Below, piece after piece: positions 30,938 to 42,058 of a stretch of DNA of 64,000 nt. This DNA is from Halictus rubicundus (taxonomy: Eukaryota; Arthropoda; Insecta; Hymenoptera; Halictidae): contig NW_027488993.1 of assembly GCF_050948215.1 (NCBI RefSeq), positions 94,619 through 158,618 of the forward strand. The letters are read 5' to 3'. Positions within the stretch are counted from its first letter, which is position 1; every line of letters starts with the position of its first letter. The translations under genes and the position numbers were made by a program. The notes under the pieces were generated by a model. That model made no database searches. It saw only the letters and a program-made list of their open reading frames with translations, and had not been told where the DNA came from.

Positions 30938-31081
30938 GAGGATAGGATAGAGGATAGGATAGAGGATAGGATAGAGGATAGGATAGAGGATAGGATAGAG
31001 GATAGGATAGAGGATAGGATAGAGGATAGGATAGAGGATAGGATAGAGGATATGATAGAGGATAGGATAGAGGATAGGATA
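30938..31081. repeat. Run of 12-bp monomers
   Basis: About twelve GAGGATAGGATA units, preceded by a 22-bp unit (four pentamers) and followed by GAGGATATGATA and GATCGG variants. Partner of 26,799-26,941. Confidence 0.88.
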
Positions 31082-34000
31082 GGATAGAGGATCGGATAGA
31101 GGATAGGATAGGATAGAGGATAGGATAGAGGATAGGATAGCGGATAGGATAGGACAGAGGATAGGATAGGATAGAGGATAGGATAGGATAGAGGATAGGA
31201 TAGGATAGAGGATAGGATAGGATAGAGGATAGGATAGGATAGAGGATAGGATAGGATAGAGGATAGGATAGGATAGAGGATAGGATAGGATAGGATAGAG
31301 GATAGGATAGGATAGGATAGAGGATAGGATAGGATAGAGGATAGGATAGGATAGAGGATAGGATAGGATAGAGGATAGGATAGGATAGAGGATAGGATAG
31401 GATAGGATAGAGGATAGGATAGGATAGAGGATAGGATAGGATAGAGGATAGGATAGGATAGAGGATAGGATGGGATAGAGGATAGGATAGAGGATAGGAT
31501 AGGGTAGAGGATAGGATAGGTAATTGGAAAGGATAAAGTATAGGATAAGGTAGAGGATAGGATAGGATAGAGGATATAATAGGATAGAGGATAGGATAGA
31601 GGATAGGATAGGATAGAGGATAGGATGGGATAGAGGATAGGATAGAGGATAGGATAGGATAGAGGATAGGATAGGATAGAGGATAGGATAGGATAGAGGA
31701 TAGGATAGGATAGAGGATAGGATAGGATAGAGGATAGGATAGGATAGAGGATAGGATAGGATAGAGGATAGGATAGGATAGAGGATAGGATAGGATAGAG
31801 GATAGGATAGGATAGAGGATAGGATAGGATAGAGGATAGGATAGGATAGAGGATAGGATAGGATAGAGGATAGGATAGGATAGAGGATAGGATAGGATAG
31901 AGGATAGGATGGGATAGAGGATAGGATAGAGGATAGGATAGGGTAGAGGATAGGATAGGTAATTGGAAAGGATAAAGTATAGGATAAGGTAGAGGATAGG
32001 ATAGGATAGAGGATATAATAGGATAGAGGATAGGATAGAGGATAGGATAGGATAGAGGATAGGATAGGATAGAGGATAGGATAGGATAGAGGATAGGATA
32101 GGATAGAGGATAGGATGGGATAGAGGATAGGATAGAGGATAGGATAGGATAGAGGATAGGATAGGATAGAGGATAGGATAGGATAGAGGATAGGATAGGA
32201 TAGAGGATAGGATAGGATAGAGGATAGGATAGGATAGAGGATAGGATAGGATAGAGGATAGGATAGGATAGAGGATAGGATAGGATAGAGGATAGGATAG
32301 GATAGAGGATAGGATAGGATAGAGGATAGGATAGGATAGAGGATAGGATAGGATAGAGGATAGGATAGGATAGAGGATAGGATAGGATAGAGGATAGGAT
32401 AGGATAGAGGATAGGATGGGATAGAGGATAGGATAGAGGATAGGATAGGATAGAGGATAGGATAGGTAATTGGAAAGGATAAAGTATAGGATAAGGTAGA
32501 GGATAGGATAGGATAGAGGATATAATAGGATAGAGGATAGGATAGAGGATAGGATAGGATAGAGGATAGGATAGGATAGAGGATAGGATAGGATAGAGGA
32601 TAGGATAGGATAGAGGATAGGATAGGATAGAGGATAGGATAGGATAGAGGATAGGATAGGATAGAGGATAGGATAGGATAGAGGATAGGATAGGATAGAG
32701 GATAGGATAGGATAGAGGATAGGATAGGATAGAGGATAGGATAGGATAGAGGATAGGATAGGATAGAGGATAGGATAGGATAGAGGATAGGATAGGATAG
32801 AGGATAGGATAGGATAGAGGATAGGATAGGATAGAGGATAGGATAGGATAGAGGATATAATAGGATTGAGGGAAGGATAGGATAGAGGATAGGATAGGAT
32901 AGAGGATAGGATAGGAAAGTGGATAGGATAGGATAGAGGATAGGATAGGATAGAGGATAGGATAGGATAGAGGATAGGATAGGATAGAGGATAGGATGGG
33001 ATAGAGGATAGGATAGAGGATAGGATAGGATAGAGGATAGGATAGGATAGAGGATAGGATAGGATAGAGGATAGGATAGGATAGAGGATAGGATAGGATA
33101 GAGGATAGGATAGGATAGAGGATAGGATGGGATAGAGGATAGGATAGAGGATAGGATAGGATAGAGGATAGGATAGGATAGAGGATAGGATAGGATAGAG
33201 GATAGGATACGATAGAGGATAGGATAGGATAGAGGATAGGATAGGATAGAGGATAGGATAGGATAGAGGATAGGATAGGATAGAGGATAGGATGGGATAG
33301 AGGATAGGATAGAGGATAGGATAGGATAGAGGATAGGATAGGATAGAGGATAGGATAGGATAGAGGATAGGATAGGATAGAGGATAGGATAGGATAGAGG
33401 ATAGGATAGGATAGAGGATAGGATAGGATAGAGGATAGGATAGGATAGAGGATAGGATAGGATAGAGAATAGGATAGGATAGAGGATAGGATAGGATAGA
33501 GGATAGGATAGGATAGAGGATATAATAGGATAGGATAGAGGATAGGATAGGATAGAGGATAGGATAGGATAGAGGATAGGATAGGATAGAGGATAGGATA
33601 CGATAGAGGATAGGATAGGATAGAGGATAGGATAGGATAGAGGATAGGATAGGATAGAGGATAGGATAGAGGATAGGATAGGATAGAGGATAGGAATGAG
33701 GATAGGATAGGATAGAGGATAGGATAGGATAGAGGATAGGATAGGATAGAGGATAGGATAGGATAGAGGATAGGATAGGATAGAGGATAGGATAGGATAG
33801 AGGATAGGATAGGATAGAGGATAGGATAGGATAGAGGATAGGATAGGATAGAGGATAGGATAGGATAGAGGATAGGATAGGATAGAGGATAGGATAGGAT
33901 AGAGGATAGGATAGGATAGAGGATAGGATAGGATAGAGGATAGGATGGGATAGAGGATAGGATAGCGGATAGGATAGGATAGAGGATAGGATAGGTAATT

Positions 34001-35537
34001 GGAAAGGATAAAGTATAGGATAAGGTAGAGGATAGGATAGGATAGAGGATATAATAGGATAGAGGATAGGATAGAGGATAGGATAGGATAGAGGATAGGA
34101 TAGGATAGAGGATAGGATAGGATAGAGGATAGGATAGGATAGAGGATAGGATAGGATAGAGGATAGGATAGGATAGAGGATAGGATAGGATAGAGGATAG
34201 GATAGGATAGAGGATAGGATAGGATAGAGGATAGGATAGGATAGAGGATAGGATAGGATAGAGGATAGGATAGGATAGAGGATAGGATAGGATAGAGGAT
34301 AGGATAGGATAGAGGATAGGATAGGATAGAGGATAGGATAGGATAGAGGATAGGATAGGATAGAGGATAGGATAGGATAGAGGATAGGATAGGATAGAGG
34401 ATATAATAGGATTGAGGGAAGGATAGGATAGAGGATAGGATAGGATAGAGGATAGGATAGGAAAGTGGATAGGATAGGATAGAGGATAGGATAGGATAGA
34501 GGATAGGATAGGATAGAGGATAGGATAGGATAGAGGATAGGATGGGATAGAGGATAGGATAGAGGATAGGATAAGATAGAGGATAGGATACTATAGAGGA
34601 TAGGATAGGATAGAGGATAGGATAGGATAGAGGATAGGATAGGATAGAGGATAGGATAGGATAGAGGATAGGATGGGATAGAGGATAGGATAGAGGATAG
34701 GATAGGATAGAGGATAGGATAGGATAGAGGATAGGATAGGATAGAGGATAGGATACGATAGAGGATAGGATAGGATAGAGGATAGGATAGGATAGAGGAT
34801 AGGATAGGATAGAGGATAGGATAGGATAGAGGATAGGATAGGATAGAGGATAGGATAGGATAGAGGATAGGATACGATAGAGGATAGGATAGGATAGAGG
34901 ATAGGATAGGATAGAGGATAGGATAGGATAGAGGATAGGATAGAGGATAGGATAGGATAGAGGATAGGAATGAGGATAGGATAGGATAGAGGATCGGATA
35001 GAGGATAGGATAGGATAGAGGATAGGATAGGTAATTGGATAGCATAGAGAGTAGGATAAGGTAGAGGATAGTATAGGATAGAGGATAGGATAGGATAGAT
35101 GATAGGATAGTATAGAGGATAGGATAGGATAGAGGATAGGATAGGATAGAGGATAGGGTAGGATAGAGGATAGGATAGGATAGAGGATAGGATAGGATAG
35201 AGGATAGGATAGGAAATAGGATAGGATAGGATAGAGGCTAGGATAGGATAGAGGATAGGATAGGACAGAGGATAGGATAGGATAGAGGATAGGATAGGAT
35301 AGAGGATAGGATAGGATAGAGGTTAGGATAGGTAATTGGATAGGATAGAGTATAGGATAAGGTAGAGGATAGGATAGGATAGAGGATATAATAGGATAGG
35401 GGATAGTATAGGATAGAGGATAGGATAGGATAGAGGATAGGATAGGATAAAGGATAGGATAGAATAGAGGATAGGATAGGATAAAGGATGGGATAGGATA
35501 GAGGATAGGATAGGATAGGATAGAGGATAGGATAGGA

Positions 35538-35680
35538 TAGAGGATAGGATAGAGGATAGGATAGAGGATAGGATAGAGGATAGGATAGAGGATAGGATAG
35601 AGGATAGGATAGAGGATAGGATAGAGGATAGGATAGAGGATAGGATAGAGGATATGATAGAGGATAGGATAGAGGATAGG
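35538..35680. repeat. Run of 12-bp monomers
   Basis: Same cassette, with GAGGATATGATA near its right end and GGATCGGATAGAGG just beyond. It is part of a further copy of the block-B module. Confidence 0.88.
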
Positions 35681-38431
35681 ATAGGATAGAGGATCGGATA
35701 GAGGATAGGATAGGATAGAGGATAGGATAGAGGATAGGATAGGATAGGATAGAGGATAGGATAGGATAGAGGATAGGATAGAGGATAGGATAGAGGATAG
35801 GATTGGATAGAGGATCGGATAGAGGATAGGATAGGATAGAGGATAGGATAGGATAGAGGATAGGATAGGTAATTGGATAGCATAGAGAGTAGGATAAGGT
35901 AGAGGATAGTATAGGATAGAGGATAGGATAGGATAGAGGATAGGATTGGATAGAGGATAGGATAGAGGATAGGATAGAGGATAGGATAGAGGATAGGATA
36001 GCGGATAGGATAGGACAGAGGATAGGATAGGATAGAGGATAGGATAGGATAGAGGATAGGATAGGATAGAGGATAGGATGGGATAGAGGATAGGATAGAG
36101 GATAGGATAGGATAGAGGATAGGATAGGATAGAGGATAGGATAGAGGATAGGATAGAGGATAGGATAGAGGATAGGATAGAGGATATGATAGAGGATAGG
36201 ATAGAGGATAGGATAGGATAGAGGATCGGATAGAGGATAGGATAGGATAGAGGATAGGATAGAGGATAGGATAGGATAGGATAGAGGATAGGATAGGATA
36301 GAGGATAGGATAGATGATAGGATAGAGGATAGGATTGGATAGAGGATCGGATAGAGGATAGGATAGGATAGAGGATAGGATAGGATAGAGGATAGGATAG
36401 GTAATTGGATAGCATAGAGAGTAGGATAAGGTAGAGGATAGTATAGGATAGAGGATAGGATAGGATAGAGGATAGGATTGGATAGAGGATAGGATAGAGA
36501 ATAGGATAGAGGATAGGATAGAGGATAGGATAGCGGATAGGATAGGACAGAGGATAGGATAGGATAGAGGATAGGATAGGATAGAGGATAGGATAGGATA
36601 GAGGATAGGATGGGATAGAGGATAGGATAGAGGATAGGATAGGATAGAGGATAGGATAGGATAGAGGATAGGATAGGATAGAGGATAGGATAGGATAGAG
36701 GATAGGATAGGATAGAGGATAGGATAGGATAGAGGATAGGATAGGATAGAGGATAGGATAGGATAGAGGATAGGATAGGATAGAGGATAGGATAGGATAG
36801 AGGATAGGATAGGATAGAGGACAGGATAGGATAGAGGATAGGATAGGATAGAGGATAGGATAGGATAGAGGATAGGATAGGATAGAGGATAGGATGGGAT
36901 AGAGGATAGGATAGAGGATAGGATAGGATAGAGGATAGGATAGGTAATTGGAAAGGATAAAGTATAGGACAAGGTAGAGGATAGGATAGGATAGAGGATA
37001 TAATAGGATAGAGGATAGGATAGAGGATAGGATAGGATAGAGGATAGGATAGGATAGAGGATAGGATAGGATAGAGGATAGGATAGGATAGAGGATAGGA
37101 TAGGATAGAGGATAGGATAGGATAGAGGATAGGATAGGATAGAGGATAGGGATAGGATAGAGGATAGGATAGGATAGAGGATAGGATAGGATAGAGGATA
37201 GGATAGGATAGAGGATAGGATAGGATAGAGGATAGGATAGGATAGAGGATATAATAGGATTGAGGGAAGGATAGGATAGAGGATAGGATAGGATAGAGGA
37301 TAGGATAGGAAAGTGGATAGGATAGGATAGAGGATAGGATAGGATAGAGGATAGGATAGGATAGAGGATAGGATAGGATAGAGGATAGGATGGGATAGAG
37401 GATAGGATAGAGGATAGGATAGGATAGAGGATAGGATAGGATAGAGGATAGGATAGGATAGAGGATGGGATAGGATAGAGGATAGGATAGGATAGAGGAT
37501 AGGATAGGATAGAGGATAGGATGGGATAGAGGATAGGATAGAGGATAGGATAGGATAGAGGATAGGATAGGATAGAGGATAGGATAGGATAGAGGATAGG
37601 ATACGATAGAGGATAGGATAGGATAGAGGATAGGATAGGATAGAGGATAGGATAGGATAGAGGATAGGATAGGATAGAGGATAGGATGGGATAGAGGATA
37701 GGATAGAGGATAGGATAGGGTAGAGGATAGGATAGGTAATTGGAAAGGATAAAGTATAGGATAAGGTAGAGGATAGGATAGGATAGAGGATATAATAGGA
37801 TAGAGGATAGGATAGAGGATAGGATAGGATAGAGGATAGGATAGGATAGAGGATAGGATAGGATAGAGGTTAGGATAGGATAGAGGATAGGATAGGATAG
37901 AGGATAGGATAGGATAGAGGATAGGATAGGATAGAGGATAGGATAGGATAGAGGATAGGATAGGATAGAGGATAGGATAGGATAGAGGATAGGATAGGAT
38001 AGAGGATAGGATAGGATAGAGGATAGGATAGGATAGAGGATAGGATAGGATAGAGGATAGGATAGGATAGAGGATATAATAGGATTGAGGGAAGGATAGG
38101 ATAGAGGATAGGATAGGATAGAGGATAGGATAGGATAGAGGATAGGATAGGATAGAGGATAGGATAGGATAGAGGATAGGATAGGATAGAGGATAGGATA
38201 GGATAGAGGATAGGATAGGATAGAGGATAGGATAGGATAGAGGATAGGATAGGATAGAGGATAGGATAGGATAGAGAATAGGATAGGATAGAGGATAGGA
38301 TAGGATAGAGGATAGGATAGGATAGAGGATATAATAGGATAGGATAGAGGATAGGGTAGGATAGAGGATAGGATAGGATAGAGGATAGGATAGGATAGAG
38401 GATAGGATAGGATAGAGGATAGGATAGGATA

Positions 38432-38560
38432 GAGGATAGGATAGAGGATAGGATAGAGGATAGGATAGAGGATAGGATAGAGGATAGGATAGAGGATAGG
38501 ATAGAGGATAGGATAGAGGATAGGATAGAGGATATGATAGAGGATAGGATAGAGGATAGG
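38432..38560. repeat. Run of 12-bp monomers
   Basis: Same cassette as at 35.5 kb, ending in GAGGATATGATA and followed by GGATCGG. Confidence 0.88.
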
Positions 38561-40003
38561 ATAGGATAGAGGATCGGATAGAGGATAGGATAGGATAGAG
38601 GATAGGATAGAGGATAGGATAGGATAGGATAGAGGATAGGATAGGATAGAGGATAGGATAGAGGATAGGATAGAGGATAGGATTGGATAGAGGATCGGAT
38701 AGAGGATAGGATAGGATAGAGGATAGGATAGGATAGAGGATAGGATAGGTAATTGGATAGCATAGAGAGTAGGATAAGGTAGAGGATAGTATAGGATAGA
38801 GGATAGGATAGGATAGAGGATAGGATTGGATAGAGGATAGGATAGAGGATAGGATAGAGGATAGGATAGAGGATAGGATAGCGGATAGGATAGGACAGAG
38901 GATAGGATAGGATAGAGGATAGGATAGGATAGAGGATAGGATAGGATAGAGGATAGGATGGGATAGAGGATAGGATAGAGGATAGGATAGGATAGAGGAT
39001 AGGATAGGATAGAGGATAGGATAGGATAGAGGATAGGATAGGATAGAGGATAGGATAGGATAGAGGATAGGATAGGATAGAGGATAGGATAGGATAGAGG
39101 ATAGGATAGGATAGAGGATAGGATAGGATAGAGGATAGGATAGGATAGAGGATAGGATAGGATAGAGGATAGGATAGGATAGAGGATAGGATAGGATAGA
39201 GGATAGGATGGGATAGAGGATAGGATAGAGGATAGGATAGGGTAGAGGATAGGATAGGTAATTGGAAAGGATAAAGTATAGGATAAGGTAGAGGATAGGA
39301 TAGGATAGAGGATATAATAGGATAGAGGATAGGATAGAGGATAGGATAGGATAGAGGATAGGATGGGATAGAGGATAGGATAGAGGATAGGATAGGATAG
39401 AGGATAGGATAGGATAGAGGATAGGATAGGATAGAGGATAGGATAGGATAGAGGATAGGATAGGATAGAGGATAGGATAGGATAGAGGATAGGATAGGAT
39501 AGAGGATAGGATAGGATAGAGGATAGGATAGGATAGAGGATAGGATAGGATAGAGGATAGGATGGGATAGAGGATAGGATAGAGGATAGGATAGGGTAGA
39601 GGATAGGATAGGTAATTGGAAAGGATAAAGTATAGGATAAGGTAGAGGATAGGATAGGATAGAGGATATAATAGGATAGAGGATAGGATAGAGGATAGGA
39701 TAGGATAGAGGATAGGATAGGATAGAGGATAGGATAGGATAGAGGTTAGGATAGGATAGAGGATAGGATAGGATAGAGGATAGGATAGGATAGAGGATAG
39801 GATAGGATAGAGGATAGGATAGGATAGAGGATAGGATAGGATAGAGGATAGGATAGGATAGAGGATAGGATAGGATAGAGGATAGGATAGGATAGAGGAT
39901 AGGATAGGATAGAGGATAGGATAGGATAGAGGATAGGATAGGATAGAGGATATAATAGGATTGAGGGAAGGATAGGATAGAGGATAGGATAGGATAGAGG
40001 ATA

Positions 40004-40019
40004 GGATAGGAAAGTGGAT
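40004..40019. repeat. Target-site duplication of insert 1, left copy
   Basis: GGATAGGAAAGTGGAT stands immediately left of the non-satellite insert and recurs perfectly at 42,043-42,058 on its right. It is ordinary block-B satellite containing the GGAAAGTGG variant, so it marks the pre-insertion target. Confidence 0.93.
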
Positions 40020-40290
40020 GAGAGCAAAGTGAACCGCCACGGTAATCGGAGCTTAACAGCAGATTTTTGAGTCTATAGCCGCGAAAGAAACAAAGAAGTT
40101 AAACTCGAAGTGAGTTTCAAGCATTAATTAAAAGAAGAATTACAAATAAGATAATTAATTCGCGCGATTTCGAGGAAAATAAGAGCAAATCTCCCCCGGG
40201 GGACTAGTTCCGAATCTCCGGGTTCAAATCACGTGAATTCGGTTATTAAACTCAACAAAGTCGATCGAGACACAGTGTAAAGTAAATTAA

Positions 40291-40312
40291 AATTAATTAA
40301 TTAATTAATTAA
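40291..40312. repeat. TTAA microsatellite in insert 1
   Basis: Short run of the AATT/TTAA tetramer (about five units). It is low-complexity DNA with no evident function. Confidence 0.8.
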
Positions 40313-41037
40313 GGTACTTACTTGTTATCGGGAATTCGTACGGTACGGTTTTTTCCTCGTGGAAAACCCACTCGGTCGCACGAATCGATGAAATACCACG
40401 GTCCGGAACATCTAGAAAAAAAAGAGAGAAAATAATAAATTAGTTACTAATTAATAAAACAAGACGGGCTTGTGCGTGCGGAGATTATTGTGCGTGCGGA
40501 GATTACTCGACACGAAAACCCCTTCCTTCCAGTAAATCAAGGAACGGAGAGTGCCGGTGAAAAACCTGTAAAAAGAAAAAATTATTAGTATAATTAAAAT
40601 TAATGGTCGGAGTGAGGGACACATTGAGAACAGAAGTGCATTAACTGAAAGTGAGAAAAAAGGACTTAAAGTGAGGAATTTAGGGAAAAAATTTCGAAAT
40701 AGAGAAGTACCACCAGATAAACCGATACACACGGACCAGGAAGAGGGACCACACCGCGAGGGGTCGGTCGTATCTCATAAAAATAAGGTAGGAGAAAGGG
40801 TTTAGTGCCTAAAAATAGGAAAGAGTAGAGAAAAGTGGGAAAAGAGATCATTTGACCTTGAACACAAGAGAGAACTAGCGGTTTTTATATAACTAACCCA
40901 CATCTATTAGTGCAGCTACGGATAGGGATAGACATAAGAAGCAATCGCCCTATAGGAAGTTTTCTCGTAAAACCTATCCCTGTAGGTGTTAGGGTCGTTA
41001 TCTCGAGAACGGGGGGCCGGAGGCGAAAACCGTGTAC

Positions 41038-41056
41038 CTCCGAAACCTCTTCGGAG
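41038..41056 (+). other. Short inverted repeat in insert 1
   Basis: CTCCGAA and TTCGGAG form a perfect 7-bp stem around the 5-nt loop ACCTC. It lies in the GC-richer middle of insert 1. It could be a structural element of the source transcript, but a 7-bp stem of this kind can also occur by chance. Confidence 0.4.
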
Positions 41057-41716
41057 ACCAGTCGCCAACCCCGAGATACCCCCCCCCAAGAGGATAGCCT
41101 ACCCAGAAAATTTTTTCAGTCGAAAATTTATGGGACACCCGGTATATAAGAAAAACTTAGACTTTATCCGATCTAGGCGTGCGACGGCTCGTTGTAAAGC
41201 TCTAGCCGAGCCCTAACCGACTACCGGGTCAGCTTTTTGAAAATCTCAAAATTCGAGGTAATTTTTCCCACAGCTTGGAAAGGAGGGGGCAAAATCGAAA
41301 AAGTTTTTCAGGGGGGAGAATACTTCTCCAATCCGACCCCGAAAGACTCGCCACCCTCCGAAATAGGCGCATACCGAATTTCGGCCCGATAGGTCAATTT
41401 TCGTACGGAACCATAATCGCGAAAACACCTAAGAAAACGCCGGGTACGATAAAACCGTGTGGGGGCTCTTTGGAAAGCCAGAGAGCAGGGCTGGCATTTC
41501 GCCAAAGCAGATTTTGTATATCGTGTAAAATAAAAGAAGTAACATACAGTTAAGAATAAAAAATTAGAGTAAGAGAAGGTATCGACACCTTGACACGTTT
41601 AGACCACGCGCATGCGTTTTAATGATAGGTTAAATTAGGCTAAGAGCGAAAAAACCAAAAAAAAATCAATTAAAAATAAGGTAGCGTTTAAGACTAGAAA
41701 ATAAGAACATTTATAG

Positions 41717-41718
<2 letters not shown>

Positions 41719-41755
<37 letters not shown>
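41719..41755. repeat. (AT)n microsatellite in insert 1
   Basis: About 18 perfect AT dinucleotides. The flanks are A-rich and contain further simple words, TTTGAA repeats at 41,845-41,865 and TATAC repeats near 41,878-41,902. The simple-repeat content supports reading this part as untranslated or non-coding. Confidence 0.92.
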
Positions 41756-41759
<4 letters not shown>

Positions 41760-42042
41760 GAGGCTAGAAAATTATTTACAGTAGCGAATAAAATAAGATA
41801 AGATACGTTAAAAGTTAAATAAGAAGTTAGTTTATTTTAGTGTTTTTGAATTTGAATTTGAATTTATTGCATTTCGTATACTATACTATACTATATTATA
41901 CTAAGCACTATTATACTGTATTAGATTTACAAACAATTTTGAATAAGCGAAATAGTTTTAACTACGACAGACATTGTAATTTTTAGGTGATTCTGTAATT
42001 TTAGAAAATGAAATAGAGACAAATACCCGTTTAAAAAAAAAA

Positions 42043-42058
42043 GGATAGGAAAGTGGAT
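42043..42058. repeat. Target-site duplication of insert 1, right copy
   Basis: Second copy of GGATAGGAAAGTGGAT, beginning directly after the A10 tail. The join A|GGATAGGA marks where first-strand synthesis would have been primed on the C/T-rich strand. Confidence 0.93.

Larger units (their letters stand above)
29305..33550. repeat. About 4.1-kb segmental duplication, right copy
   Basis: Downstream partner of the 25.17-29.25 kb segment and directly adjacent to it, so the pair is a large tandem duplication. The right copy is longer because it has gained monomers (17, 17 and 131 bp). Parts of the same module appear again near 35.3-36.9 kb and 37.9-39.3 kb. Confidence 0.85.
23371..40019. repeat. 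GGATA-family satellite, block B (GGTAATTGG subfamily)
   Basis: Same 17-bp monomer and same strand as block A, but the variant vocabulary changes near 23.4-23.7 kb. ATATAGGATTGG, GATAGCGG and ATACGATAG become rare. GGTAATTGG, GATATAATAGGAT, ATTGAGGGAAGG, GGAAAGTGG and GATGGGATAG become common and are arranged in recurring higher-order modules of several hundred base pairs. Runs of the 12-bp unit GAGGATAGGATA are frequent. Minus-strand open frames of up to 2,345 codons in this block are read from the C/T-rich strand and have no start context, signal peptide or domain I recognise. No gene or RNA is seen. Confidence 0.97.
40020..42042 (+). mobile_element. Insert 1: 2,023-bp poly(A)-ended retrotransposed insertion, family not identified
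   Basis: Non-satellite sequence that interrupts the array and bears the marks of target-primed reverse transcription: a perfect 16-bp target-site duplication, an A10 tail on the plus strand and no terminal inverted repeats. An uninterrupted sister site exists at 37,259-37,391. There ATTGAGGG to AAAGTGG is 51 bp and AAAGTGG to TGGG is 81 bp. Both distances are kept on either side of the insert, and the excess length is exactly 2,039 bp (insert plus one duplication). Composition is uneven: AT-rich near 40,090-40,700, fairly GC-rich near 40,980-41,500 and very AT-rich from 41,570 to the tail. Open frames are short (at most 93 codons) and I recognise no reverse transcriptase, endonuclease or other domain. 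It could be a long 3' untranslated part of a 5'-truncated LINE, a non-autonomous element mobilised by one, or a retrotransposed non-coding transcript. The word TGGGACACCCGGTATA (41,131-41,146) resembles a motif I recall from insect interspersed repeats; that is a weak recollection. Confidence 0.85.

Noticed and set aside
40451..40851. Minus-strand frames of 93 and 61 codons in insert 1
   Set aside because: They are short and unrecognised, and they run opposite to the poly(A) polarity of the insert. Phe/Leu/Ser-rich composition is expected from A/G-rich plus-strand sequence.
40910..41553. Plus-strand frames of 60-92 codons in insert 1
   Set aside because: They overlap in several frames, with no domain or conserved motif I can identify.
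41719..41755. AT-rich stretch as an origin or promoter
   Set aside because: A simple (AT)n microsatellite in the A/T-rich tail of a retrotransposed insert. Nothing else supports a regulatory role.
40020..42042. Insert 1 as a DNA transposon or LTR element
   Set aside because: No terminal inverted repeats and no direct terminal repeats apart from the 16-bp target duplication. The A10 3' end fits target-primed reverse transcription.
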